Positions 45,647 to 55,105 are shown, counted from the stretch's first letter. The stretch is DNA of 64,000 bases from ZC4RG30 sp963726085 (GCA_963726085.1 CAVSAR010000001.1:434001-498000), one strand, 5' to 3'. Notes: generated from the letters alone by a model not told the origin. Numbers and translations are program-made.

Positions 45647-46553
45647 GAAAGCTTGCCATGCCGAATACTCAGCGCGCATGCACCGCGTGCTGGAGCACAT
45701 CGACAGCCACCTCGATGAGCAACTCGATTTGCGAGCATTGGCTCGTGTAGCGCACTTCTCGGCATTCCATTTCCACCGCGTTTTCTTCTCCTGGACCGCA
45801 GAGACTCTGGGCGACTACGTGCGTAGACGACGCGTTGAAATTGCCGCTGTTAGACTAGCAGGGCAACCAAGACTACCGATTCTCAGCGTCGCCATATCCG
45901 TTGGATTTGGTTCCGCTGAAGCATTCGCTAGAGCGTTCAAAGCCAGATTTGGCTGCACAGCGACGGCGTGGCGGGCATCCCTGGCGGAACGCCGCAATCC
46001 TAGTCAGGTACTAAGCAATTCTGGTCAGATGGTTCGGGCGTCGCTTACGGACAATGGCAGCTCCGTTTCAATAGGAGCCGCCATGAAAGTCAAAATCATT
46101 GAACGAAAGCCCGTCCGAGTCACGTACCTACGTCACGTGGGGCCGTATGGCCAGCCGCTCTCCGAGTTTTGGCAACGAACGGTATATCCGTGGATGGCGG
46201 CAAACGACCAATTGGGCCAGCCCCGCTACGGTATTAGTCTCGATGACCCCACGATCACCGCAGCGGACAAATGTCGGTATGACGCTGGCGTTGAAGTGCG
46301 CGGAAAGATCGCCGTGCCGGGTAACTCGCAGACCACAACCATTCCGGGTGGTCAGTATGCGGTGACCGCGTTTCGCGGCACGGTGGATCAAATAGCGGGT
46401 GTCTGGGATGCGATGCTGCGCGAGTGGTTGCCCGGTAGCGGCATGCAGCTCGATGCGCGACCGTTCTTGGAGTACTACCCGACGGACGGAAGTTTCGACC
46501 CGAAAACCGGTATTTTCACTTGCGACATCCAAATACCGGTGGCACCAATGTAG
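45639..46553 (+). CDS. AraC family regulator with GyrI-like effector domain
   Basis: The 304-residue protein has an N-terminal AraC/XylS double helix-turn-helix (HLDEQLDLRALARVAHFSAFHFHRVFFSWTAETLGDYVRRRRVEIA and VAISVGFGSAEAFARAFKARFGCTATAWR) and a C-terminal GyrI/Rob-type ligand domain (MKVKIIERKPVRVTYLRHVGPYGQPLSEFWQRTVYPWM, ending EYYPTDGSFDPKTGIFTCDIQIPV). Such proteins sense small molecules or drugs. The TTG start at 45639 overlaps the end of the truncated integrase; an ATG at 45678 before HRVLEHID is equally plausible and would leave the DNA-binding part whole. It is the only intact gene in the ssrA island. Confidence 0.9.
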   Translation: MPKKACHAEYSARMHRVLEHIDSHLDEQLDLRALARVAHFSAFHFHRVFFSWTAETLGDYVRRRRVEIAAVRLAGQPRLPILSVAISVGFGSAEAFARAFKARFGCTATAWRASLAERRNPSQVLSNSGQMVRASLTDNGSSVSIGAAMKVKIIERKPVRVTYLRHVGPYGQPLSEFWQRTVYPWMAANDQLGQPRYGISLDDPTITAADKCRYDAGVEVRGKIAVPGNSQTTTIPGGQYAVTAFRGTVDQIAGVWDAMLREWLPGSGMQLDARPFLEYYPTDGSFDPKTGIFTCDIQIPVAPM

Positions 46554-47080
46554 GCTGCGCCCGCTTCCGTAAATTCGAGCTCGCGACCTCGGCGCAAATC
46601 GCTAATTGGCGAGCGACGGCTAACGGGCGCGAATATGGCGCTGGTTGATGCCCGCTTTTTGCCGAAAGCAGTCGACTTCACTCAGAAAACTTAATCATGC
46701 CTCTACTTTCAGTAGTTTAGGCACGGAGTTAAATAGACCCCGCCCCACGATTTAGAGGATCCAGACAGATGCAGTGATGTCCAGCAAAGTGCCGGTCTTT
46801 TCTTTCGGCCCCGGATCGATGCGGACCTCAAGCCTGTCATGCGGGCAAAAAAATTGGGGCAAAAGCAGTGCGGCCGTGCCGGTCACAACAACCTGCGGCA
46901 CACTTTGCAAACCTCCTCGCGACTTGTCTCCCACCGTCGCCGGAGAATGTTCAGGTTCCCGGCACTTCGATCCACCGCGTCACCGCCCGAAATAGGCTCG
47001 CCCGAGGACGCTATCTAGGCCCCTCGGCGTCCATCCAGTATGCGGGGACCGCCGACTTGAGTATCGGGCCCGACAATCTG
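46554..47080. other. Non-coding remnant region at right end of ssrA island
   Basis: No gene is convincing in this 527-base stretch. It contains the right copy of the island-end repeat at 46738-46792. A small inverted repeat (CTACT and AGTAG) lies around 46700-46715. The sequence after 46793 is GC-rich and could be the original flank of ssrA before insertion. Confidence 0.5.
46738..46792 (+). repeat. Right copy of island-end repeat
   Basis: This copy has CCCCGCC, CCAC and AGAGGATCC pieces in the same order as the ssrA 3' end and then 38 bases matching 44715-44752 at about three of four positions, both ending AAAGTGC. It marks the probable right end (attR-like) of the element that entered ssrA. 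The island between the two copies is about 2.0 kb. Confidence 0.5.
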
Positions 47081-48463
47081 TCAGTAGTCGATGCCTTTAA
47101 TGAAGTCAGGGCGAGTAATGATCTCAAAGCGGTCGGGGTCTGCTTTGACGAGTTCATCGGCGGTGAGATAGTCGACGGTGCCGCGGGCGTTTATAGCGTT
47201 ATCCTGCAACTGCGAACGGTCGAGTTGATAATTCTGGAAGCTCTTGCTCGAGCGGTCGAGATCGTCCATGTGCTGGTTGAATGAGGCGGAACTGGCCTCG
47301 CGACGGGCGTCGGCGGTTGCGCCCTCTATCCTGGAACGCTCGGCTGCGGCGTGAATGCCATTGAGAACCACCTGTTGCTCGCGGCCTATGACGCTTCGAT
47401 CCTGGCTGTAGCTCCTGTACATTGCTGTCATCACAGGATTCTGCGCGGCGAACACGGACTCGGGCGCGCTTGAGTTGGTGACGGTGAGCGCCCAGACCGG
47501 GGAGCCAGGGGTGTAGAGCGGATCCAGCCGGACATTGCCCTTGCGCATTCCTTTGCCGTCCAGGAGATCCACCTGATAGAAGACCTGGATGGATTGGGCA
47601 CCGACCTTCTGAGTGCTGATCGCGTGGAAGGTGACGGGCGGCTTTCCTCTGCTCTGGCGGACTTGATTCACGACCATGTTGTAGGAGGAGAACAAGTCGC
47701 CATTCATGGGAGCCACGAGAGTTGGACCGCTGGCACCCCCGTAGGGCATGCGCTGCGCGCTGCGTGGATCGTGAATCTGCTGAAACATGCCGCCGATGTC
47801 GAGGGTTTCGCCGTTGGGTCCCACGGCGCTTAGATAGCCACCGGCAACATTGGTGATATGCCAACCCTGGGCGAGACCGATGCTGGCGCTGCCATCGCCG
47901 GCAGTGGCGTTGCGCAGGGTCTGGCCAGAGGAAGTCCCTGCGGCGCCATGTGACTCAGAATCGGCGTACAGCTGGGATTCTTTGTGCCATGCCTCATTGA
48001 GCGCCTTCAGCAAGGCGGGCTGAGTCCTTGAGAAATGAGCCGAGTCGTCATACAGGACCGCCGCCTTCGCCTGGGCGCCGTTGCGGGGAATGGCGACTAT
48101 GACCATTCCAGATATGGGCTTCGATGCCCCACCCTGACTTTTTGCGTCAACGCTGAAAAAGGTGGCGATTGAGCTTCCATCCTTGGCCTGGACAAATTTT
48201 CCGACCTGCGGTCGATCACCAAAATGGCCTCGCACCTGACGCAGCATGAAGCTCATGGCGGATGGGTAGGATTGTGGAGGCAATGAGCCGTAAACGACCT
48301 GACCGCCTCCTGGGTTATTAATGAACTTGAGGGAGTTCTGGGACTGGGATTGAGGCGAGACTGTCCGGGGAATATCCGGCCGATCCTGGGCGAGTAGGGT
48401 CGCGCATGCGCAGAATGAGATTGTGGCAATGGTGGAGTGGAAAACGACGCGAGTACGAACCAT
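47081..48463 (-). CDS. Exported protein of unknown function
   Basis: I do not recognise this 460-residue protein. It has an N-terminal hydrophobic stretch (TIATISFCACATLLAQ) that looks like a signal peptide, then a Gly/Ser-rich soluble body with segments such as GGGQVVYGSLPPQSYPSAMSFMLRQVRGHFGDRPQVGKFVQAKDGSSIATFFSVDAKSQGG and GWHITNVAGGYLSAVGPNGETLDIGGM. The C-terminal ~90 residues are helical and charged (AAAERSRIEGATADARREASSASFNQHMDDLDRSSKSFQNYQLDRSQLQDNA). It follows the CHAT gene on the same strand with a 132-base gap, so a functional link is possible but not shown. Confidence 0.75.
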   Translation of the reverse strand: MVRTRVVFHSTIATISFCACATLLAQDRPDIPRTVSPQSQSQNSLKFINNPGGGQVVYGSLPPQSYPSAMSFMLRQVRGHFGDRPQVGKFVQAKDGSSIATFFSVDAKSQGGASKPISGMVIVAIPRNGAQAKAAVLYDDSAHFSRTQPALLKALNEAWHKESQLYADSESHGAAGTSSGQTLRNATAGDGSASIGLAQGWHITNVAGGYLSAVGPNGETLDIGGMFQQIHDPRSAQRMPYGGASGPTLVAPMNGDLFSSYNMVVNQVRQSRGKPPVTFHAISTQKVGAQSIQVFYQVDLLDGKGMRKGNVRLDPLYTPGSPVWALTVTNSSAPESVFAAQNPVMTAMYRSYSQDRSVIGREQQVVLNGIHAAAERSRIEGATADARREASSASFNQHMDDLDRSSKSFQNYQLDRSQLQDNAINARGTVDYLTADELVKADPDRFEIITRPDFIKGIDY

Positions 48464-48595
48464 GTAAGGAAGTCCTCTTGCGACGATCGTGCTGGATTGA
48501 GTGCGTACAATACACGCTCGTCCGTCAAGCTGCGATCCAAAGTCGTGGTCAGCGAGACGGGATGGGCCAAATGCACTGCCGTCTGCCCCACAAGA

Positions 48596-51500
48596 TCAGA
48601 GCCAGTTCCCCATGAGCACAAAGGGTGCCCAGTAGTACGGATGCCTAAAATCCAGCTTGCCGTCCGGATCCTTCACGGTGCCATTTAGCAATGACAACTG
48701 CGCCTGACGCAGCGCCTCCGCCTTACTCCTCTGTCGTTGTGCTCCGCGCGATTCGTAAAACTCGTGCATCAGCCTTGCCGTGCCCGTGTCCTGCACCTCC
48801 CACAAGGTCGCGATCACCGCGCGCACGCCCTTTTTCAACAGCGTCGTCGCCAGCCCCTCGAACTCAGCGCCGGCATCCTCCGCCGCGCCCATCGAGGTGT
48901 TGCACGCCGACAAAGTCACCAGATCGTATTTGCGGAACTCAAGGGTGCCGTCGGTACGCAATTCGCGCAGCGACAGCAGATCGCCGTCGCCGAGCAGCAG
49001 CTGCGATTCATCCTCGCGACCGGCCACCAGCTTGAAGTGCGTCGCTATGTGCAGCACCGTGTATGGGGTACGAGCACGCGCCAGTGCGTGCAGTGCGGAC
49101 CGTGTAAAGGCGGCGTCGAGCAGTCGTTCGCCGGAAAGCACGCCCACCGGGGCTGCGTCGTCGCTGGTGCGTACTACAGAATTGAGTTCCGCCGGTACCG
49201 CCGTCAGCGCCGGGAATTCCCCGAATGCCTGGCTGACTCCGACGCCTGCAGCGGTCCACTGCATGTTGGGCGGCTCGGTCAGGGTGTCGCGCAGGCCTCC
49301 GACCATGTACACCGCCAGCGCATACTGTTCAACCAGATGCCTGTGTGCGCCAGCGTCGTACAGCGCCGCCATGGGCACGTAACGTAGTGAGCCGGTGAGA
49401 TAAAGCATCAGGGTATCTACTTGGGCGCGCTTCAGCGTAGCGTTGAGCGGCGCAAGCAGTGCTGCATAGAGCTGCGCCGCGGGAGTACGGTAGTCTGGCG
49501 AGCGCTGCTGGATTGCCGTGCGCAACTGCGCGGCGAGCCGGTTCAGCTGCGCCTCGCCCACGCCGCCGGTAAGGCCGATGGCACCCTGTGCGGTCACGAC
49601 CATGAACGTCGTGACGCGTTCGCCCGGTACGAAGTACACCGCCGCCGCATGGCCCCCGCTGCGATCGTCCAGCGTCGCCAGCTGGCTGCGGATCGCATCG
49701 CGCTCACCCAGCGCCTCTTCAAAGGCCTGCCCCCCGGCCGAAGACCGCAGCGCGATGTTTGCCTGCGCGAGCAGCGCGTCAAGCGTCTCTGCATCGGACT
49801 GGAGTTGCTCGCTCAGCGCTTCGCGACGCCTGTCCGCGTCGGCATTGGCCTCGGCCCCGTCGAGCTTTGCCAGCTCTGCATAGGCGCTGGCCATGCGCTG
49901 AGCATTGGCAGCAAGCTGCGTGCTCAGCGCACGCTCCGCTGGCGACAGCTGCAGTTCGCCGCCAGTTGCCCCGTCCTGGACGTCGCCGCGAACCAGTTCG
50001 CTGCGCTCATGGGACTTGAGCATTGCGAGTACCTGTTCGGCCTCCGGGAGGCGTCCGCGTTTCACGAGCAGTTGCGCCAGCAGCCGATAGCGCGCTTGCA
50101 CGGTGCGCACATACGAGCGCTGCAGACTGTCGTCAAGAGTCTGTGCGCCCGCACGCAGCTGCTGCGTCGTGTTGACGGCCTGCTTCAGGTAGAAGATCGC
50201 TAAGTCGGGTTGCTGGCGCAACTCGTAGTAACGCCCCAGGCGGCTCGCGACAGCGGCAAGAGTCACCGGACTGCGTTCGACCTGCAAGATCTGCCATGCG
50301 CGCAGGTACAAAGGCAGTGCGCGCTCTGCCTGACCCAGCGTCTCATACAGCTCCGCGAGGTTGTCGAGCGTTGCGGCCACCGCGACATGGCGTGAACCGA
50401 ACACCTGCTCGCGGATGGCCAGGGCCTGCTGTTGCAGCGGCAGCGCCTCGCGAGGGCGCTTCAGGTCCTCTAGCACGCCGGCCAGGTTTCCCAGCGTCGT
50501 TGCCGTATCCGGATGCTGCGCGCCTAGCGCGCGCCGCTGAATGGCAAGCGCCCGTTGCTCCAGCGGCAGCGCTTTCTGCGGCTGGCCCTCGGCAACGTAC
50601 AGCTGCGCAAGGTTGTTGAGGCCCAGTGCGATATCCGCACTGTCGGGCCCAAGGGCGCGCTCCCGGATCTCCAGTGCGCGCTTCAGAAGCGGCTCGGCGA
50701 GCTCATACTGACCAAGCGCCTTATAGAGCTGGGCCAGGTCGCCGAGACCATTTGCCGTGTCCGGATGATCGGGGCCGAGTGTCGCCTCGCGGATCGCAAG
50801 TGCCCGCCGATGCAGCGCGATGGCCTGGCCGTACTCGCCCATCGCCGCATGCAGCTCTGCCAGGTTGTTGAGTGCAATCGCGGTATCGGGGTGCTGTGTT
50901 CCAAGGGCATGTTCGCGAAGCGCCACAACGCGCTCTGCGAGCGGCAAGGCCTGCGTATAGTCGCCCCGCTGCTGATAGAGCAGCGCCAGGCGACCGGTGC
51001 TGGTCGCGACGGCTGGACTGTCTGCACCCGAGTTGGCGCTGTCGATTGCGAGCGCCCGCTGCAGTAGCGGCAGCGCCTCGTCATAGCGGCCGCGGTCGGT
51101 TTGAATCGAGGCGAGGTTGCCGAGACTCCGGGCGGTCGCCGGATGAGTCGGCCCCAACATCTTTTCGTTGCTGTCGAGCGCGCGCTGCTGCAGGGTCAGC
51201 GCCTCATCGAGCCGGCCGATCGATTCGAGCAGTGCGGCAATGTTGTTGATGCTGACGGCAGTATCTGGGTGGTCGGGCCCGAGCACCTTTTCGCGGATCG
51301 CCAGTGCCCGCTGATGAAGCGCAAGCGCTTCGCGATATCGACCTAGCGCGCCAGTATTCTCGGCGAGGTTGTTAAGTGTCGTCGCGGTCTGCACGTCTTC
51401 GGGACCGTAGACTTTTTCGCGAATAGCCAAAGCCCGCGCATGGAATGGCAGGGCCTCCTGCGGCCGGCCGAGTGCATCCAGCGTGCTGCCGATGTTGCTC

Positions 51501-52040
51501 AACGTGCTCGATACAGGCGCCGATTCAGGACCGAGCGACTTCTCCCGGATCGCAAGCGCGCGCTGCAGCAACGGCAAAGCGCCCCGCGGATCATCCTTTG
51601 CCAGAAGGGTCGCGGCGAGGTTGTTCAGGCTGGTCGCCGTCTCGGGCGCATTGGGTCCAAGGGCCTTCTCGCGTAGCGCGAGAGCACGCTGGAACTCCTG
51701 CAGGGCGGTGTCAAAATGCCCCGCGGCCTTGTCGATCACGCCCAGCAGCGTGACGAAGTCGGCGACCAGCGGGTCCTCCGGCCCGAACATGCCCTCGACC
51801 AGCGCAAGGCCACGGGCTGCAAATGGACGTGCTTCCTCGATAGCGCCCGAGACCGAACAGGCGCGATGCCTCGGCCGCCTGGGCAGCGGGATCGTTCGGC
51901 GCGGGGATCGGACCGGATTCCAAGGCAGGGACCGCGGCAATCACCGCGGTGGACAGTGCCGCGCACCGTCCTGATGGCATCATGGACATGCCTGTCAGCG
52001 CAGCCAGGCCCGCCACAAAGCCCCGCATTGCGCCCTTCAA
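48596..52040 (-). CDS. TPR-repeat CHAT-domain protease-like protein (one frameshift)
   Basis: This is a protein of about 1147 residues. It starts MKGAMRGFVAGLAALTGMSMMPSGRCA at ATG 52040 with a signal-like hydrophobic stretch. One extra base at about 51840 shifts the frame; after it EEARPFAARGLALVEG continues. At least eleven TPR units of 42 residues follow (pattern 'AL.L.QRALAIREK.LGPDHPDTA.SLNNLA.L....GR'). The C-terminal CHAT domain, a caspase-like fold, has the catalytic histidine in TVLHIATHFKL near residue 1000 and the cysteine in LVTLSACNTSMGA near 1042, with YYWAPFVLMGNW at the end. Both catalytic residues are present. The start overlaps the hydrolase stop by 4 bases, so they form an operon. 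Confidence 0.9.
50330..51715 (-). repeat. Tandem 126-bp repeats coding for 42-residue TPR units
   Basis: Eleven consecutive 42-residue units, each encoded by 126 bases, line up without gaps. Consensus positions include ALPL.QRALAIREK, LGPDHPDTA and NNLA.L....GR. They are kinesin-light-chain-like TPRs (TPR_10/TPR_12 type). Several units are close to identical at the protein level, which suggests recent duplication or strong conservation of a binding surface. Confidence 0.8.
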
Positions 52041-53599
52041 CGTGTCGGCACTGGCGCAGCAGCTGCCGGTGGCGCTGGTGCCGCAGCGGACAACGCCTTG
52101 AACCGCCAGTATTGTCCGATCGCTGCGTCACTGACGCGCTCAAGCGCGAAGCGCTCGCGCTGTTCTGGCGGCAGGCTCTTGCGGATCACGTACTTCAGGT
52201 CAGACATCACGGTGCCACTGTCACCGAAGTACGAATGTCCCAGGAACTCGGTATCCACCGACGATGCGTCAACCGTATCCAGTCCCTGCAGTACGACCAG
52301 ATCCTTGCCGCTCTCGCCGAGCCGGCGATAGCCGCCATGCAGGCCGCGCGAGGCGGCCAGCGCCTTATCGTTGCTCGATGCATAGAGTGTGAAGCGCGGT
52401 CCCTTATCGAGGATCGCTGGGCCGATTTCGCGCGCGAAGACTTCCGCATCGACATCGGGTGCGGCGAGCACGATCTGCTTGAAGGCACGGCGCTTGGCCG
52501 GGTCCTCGACAAGCAGCGCCTGAAAACCACGCGTGAAAACGCGGTTGCCCATGCTGTGTGCGATCACATACACCGGCGCGCCGGGCGCAATTGTCGCCAC
52601 GGAGGCGAGTACTTCCTTCATGTCTGGAATCGACCATTCCGCGGCCTGCTCGTCCACCGTATATTCCAGGGTGGCCGCTCGAGACGGCCACGAGAACAGC
52701 ACCGTCGAACCGGGGAACTTCAGGTCGTAGGATAGCTGACCCGCACGGCGTGCCGCATCGGCAAAGCTCGAATTGTAGCCGTGGATGAAGACCAGGATTC
52801 CCGGATTGCCCAAGGCGGTAGCGCGCTTGGCAATCTCGGCGCGCCACGCGTCGGGGTTCAGCGGCGTCAGCGATTGCAGCATCACGTGCTTTTCGGGATC
52901 CTGGCTGAACTCCAGCCGGAAAATCGACGGTGACTCGAGCTGCCCGACCTCATGGGATTTCGGCAATGCGACATTCACGACGCCATACGAGAGCTTGCCG
53001 CGATCGCCGGCAAACTGTACGTCTGGCGCGGTGAGGCCGGTCGGCTTGCGGTTGGTGGCGTAGTACACACGCATGATGTGATAGCGCATCTTGCCGCCGG
53101 CATCCAGTACCGCATCGCCGACGTCGGGCGAGTTGTCCCCGTTTGATTTCAATGGCACCGGTGCTTGCGCCGATACCGGCCCGAGCAGGCGTTCGACGGC
53201 AGCAACGAGGTCTGAGCCGGCACCGCGCGTCATCTGGGCCTGCAGGTCCTGCGACTGTGCCGCAGTGAGCGCGATCGACAGTTTCAACTCGGGTGCCACG
53301 TCCGGCCCGCACAGCTCTGCATCGTAAGGCGAACCGAAGACCTCCTCGGCACGATTGTCCCAGAAACGGCGATTGGCGAGTACGGCACCCAGGCGCGGCG
53401 CGAACGCACTGACGTCGGCGCCGGTCACGGTGAGGAGCAGCCGCGCGGTACGTGTCTCCTCGAGAGCGGTGCCTCGTACGCACAGGTCAAATTGTGCGGC
53501 ACCTGCCACCACGCTTGAGCACAGCGCAAGCAGCACAGCCGCGTGCCTCAGCGCCAGTCGCATGCAGCTGTAAGAAGGGCAATTGACTTCATTCGACAT
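52037..53599 (-). CDS. Exported alpha/beta hydrolase, DUF900 family
   Basis: The 520-residue protein begins with a signal peptide (MRLALRHAAVLLALCSSVVAGAA if the ATG at 53563 is used, which gives a better leader than 53599). The first ~190 residues are not recognised. The hydrolase core starts MRVYYATNRKPTG, the DUF900 signature, followed by ILVFIHGYNSSFADAARRAGQL (oxyanion loop), VLFSWPSRA and the nucleophile elbow VIAHSMGNRVF with its serine. Aspartate and histidine candidates lie in AAPDVDAEVF and LGHSYFGDSG. It is the middle gene of the three-gene CHAT operon. A lipase, esterase or protease activity is not known. Confidence 0.88.
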   Translation of the reverse strand: MSNEVNCPSYSCMRLALRHAAVLLALCSSVVAGAAQFDLCVRGTALEETRTARLLLTVTGADVSAFAPRLGAVLANRRFWDNRAEEVFGSPYDAELCGPDVAPELKLSIALTAAQSQDLQAQMTRGAGSDLVAAVERLLGPVSAQAPVPLKSNGDNSPDVGDAVLDAGGKMRYHIMRVYYATNRKPTGLTAPDVQFAGDRGKLSYGVVNVALPKSHEVGQLESPSIFRLEFSQDPEKHVMLQSLTPLNPDAWRAEIAKRATALGNPGILVFIHGYNSSFADAARRAGQLSYDLKFPGSTVLFSWPSRAATLEYTVDEQAAEWSIPDMKEVLASVATIAPGAPVYVIAHSMGNRVFTRGFQALLVEDPAKRRAFKQIVLAAPDVDAEVFAREIGPAILDKGPRFTLYASSNDKALAASRGLHGGYRRLGESGKDLVVLQGLDTVDASSVDTEFLGHSYFGDSGTVMSDLKYVIRKSLPPEQRERFALERVSDAAIGQYWRFKALSAAAPAPPAAAAPVPTR

Positions 53600-53617
53600 T
53601 TGCAGTAGCCCCCGGAG

Positions 53618-54124
53618 TCAGGTCGCAAGCCATTGCACAACTTCGCGCTTGCTGAGAATCGAGATCGCGATCAGAACCACACTGAACCAGAACGCCGTAT
53701 GCTCGATCGCCGCCCAGGTGCGCCCGGAAAACCAAGGCAGCGAGTACGGTCCCTGTGATTGATTCCAGAACTCGGCGAAGCTGCGACAGCGCACGCTTGA
53801 ACTCAGGATCACGCCACCGGCGATCGCCGCAATCAGCATCATAGTCGTGGCAGCGGCCAACGCCTTTGGACTGCCGATCACGTCCTTGATGACCTCGCTC
53901 TTGCCCGCGCCGGCGATCAGCGAAACCAGCGCGCCCACAACGGACAGGCACAGGCTGAGGTGAAAGCGGGTGTGCTCGAAAAGTCGGTCAAGTCGCTTGT
54001 CAGACTCGGGCGACTGGGCAGGTGTCTGTTGGGGCGCCGGCAAAGTGTCGACGGGAGGCACTGGGCGCACGTCGGGCAGCGAATTTACGCGCGGCGGCGG
54101 GGGCACCTCGGAATCCGCGTTCAT
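53618..54124 (-). CDS. Membrane protein of CHAT operon
   Basis: The 168-residue protein has a Pro-rich soluble N-terminus (residues 1-45, PPPPRVNSLPDVRPVPPVDTLPAPQQT) and three predicted transmembrane helices: FHLSLCLSVVGALVSLIAGAG, LAAATTMMLIAAIAGGVILSS and HTAFWFSVVLIAISILS. I do not recognise a family. It starts the likely operon membrane protein, DUF900 hydrolase, TPR-CHAT protein. It does not look like a gasdermin. Confidence 0.75.
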   Translation of the reverse strand: MNADSEVPPPPRVNSLPDVRPVPPVDTLPAPQQTPAQSPESDKRLDRLFEHTRFHLSLCLSVVGALVSLIAGAGKSEVIKDVIGSPKALAAATTMMLIAAIAGGVILSSSVRCRSFAEFWNQSQGPYSLPWFSGRTWAAIEHTAFWFSVVLIAISILSKREVVQWLAT

Positions 54125-54305
54125 CTGCGCATTCTAGACGCGACGCGACGAAGAAGTTGGCGCTTTGCGGATACCGTGCTGTGCCGATCACCCTGGGCGC
54201 CCAGGCACCAGCCGGGTCGTGGGTTGCGGGTCGTGGATTGGAAGAACTCGCCGACGGAGCTCATCGCAAACGGGGCCTGCTTTATTCTGGGCTCCCTAAC
54301 AACGC
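54125..54305. other. Intergenic region upstream of the CHAT operon
   Basis: A 181-base gap separates the CHAT operon's first gene from the SRPBCC gene end. Any promoter for the three-gene operon should lie here on the minus strand. I see no close match to sigma70 boxes and no strong hairpin. Confidence 0.35.
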
Positions 54306-55105
54306 CTATTTGGTTGCCTCGGCGACTGCCGCCGCTTCAGCTTGCTTGGCGAAATGCGCCAGCACGCGAACCTTGTTCGTATGAACTGCCCATTTCGCCA
54401 TCGGTAACCAGTAGAAGGCCGGATTGAGATCAAGTTCGTGGCGTGTTGCCAATGACAGCCGCGTGCCAGGATCCCATTCCGTAACCCGCTCATAAGCTAC
54501 GCCTGTGGAAAAAACGCCTTCGCGAATCGCCCCGACCCCACTCTCAGTAATGGTGCCGCTCATTGGGTACGCCAGGCCTCAGCGAAATGGCGCTGCGGGC
54601 GATTTGGTATCGGACCCATGTGTACGATGGAATCCCACACATCTTGAGTGCTGGCAGCCACTTCGATGCTCTCAACGCTCTCAAACTCGAAATGGGGCGG
54701 CGAAATTAGGTCCACGGCGAAAAGCAGTGGCAGTACAGCAAAGCTCATTGCCGCACGGCCAGGTGCGCCTGCCCTCTTGAGTGCGATAGCGCGACCAACG
54801 ACTCCCCCGATCACTGCCATGGCGAGAATTATCGGTGATGCCATGGCGAGGCAAACTATTCCCTCAATTGCCACCGCCAGGAGTGCGACGCAGCCAAGGA
54901 AGCAAGCCCCTAAGACGAGCTGGCAGGTACCCCAACCGCTCATGACAGTCTGTCGATTACCAATGTACGCGGTAACGCAGCCGATGAAGAATGGAGACGC
55001 AACGAACAACCCCAACCCATATCCCTTCGCTCGGCCGTGGAATGCGATAAACATCCCGGCGACTCTTGAGACCCAGCGCGCACGAAAGTCAGACACACGA
55101 CGCAA
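54306..55105 (-). CDS. Membrane protein with C-terminal SRPBCC domain (frameshifted)
   Basis: Two adjacent frames make one protein. The first (55105-54560) has four or five transmembrane segments (GLGLFVASPFFIGCVTAY, LVLGACFLGCVALLAVAI, MASPIILAMAVIGGVVGRAI, AMSFAVLPLLFAVDL) and then ESIEVAASTQDVWDSIVHMGPIP, the start of a SRPBCC domain. The second (from 54563) begins MSGTITESGVGAIREGVFSTGVAYERVTEWDPGTRLSL, its continuation. Just before, in that same frame, the codons read GLAYP, as in relatives, so one base is missing near 54578. With it restored the gene has about 267 codons. Function unknown; START-like domains bind hydrophobic ligands. Confidence 0.75.

Noticed and set aside
46793..47080. 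Short plus-strand frame with LRHTL as a remnant of the integrase catalytic domain
   Set aside because: Only five residues resemble the tyrosine recombinase box; the surrounding residues do not fit.
48737..49387. Plus-strand frames opposite the CHAT domain
   Set aside because: Antisense shadows of the TPR-CHAT gene without recognised features.
50330..51715. Tandem 126-base periodicity considered as a CRISPR or satellite array
   Set aside because: The units are continuous coding TPR repeats without spacers.
53618..54124. Membrane protein of the CHAT operon as a bacterial gasdermin
   Set aside because: It is too short, has three clear transmembrane helices and a Pro-rich N-terminus, unlike the beta-rich gasdermin fold.
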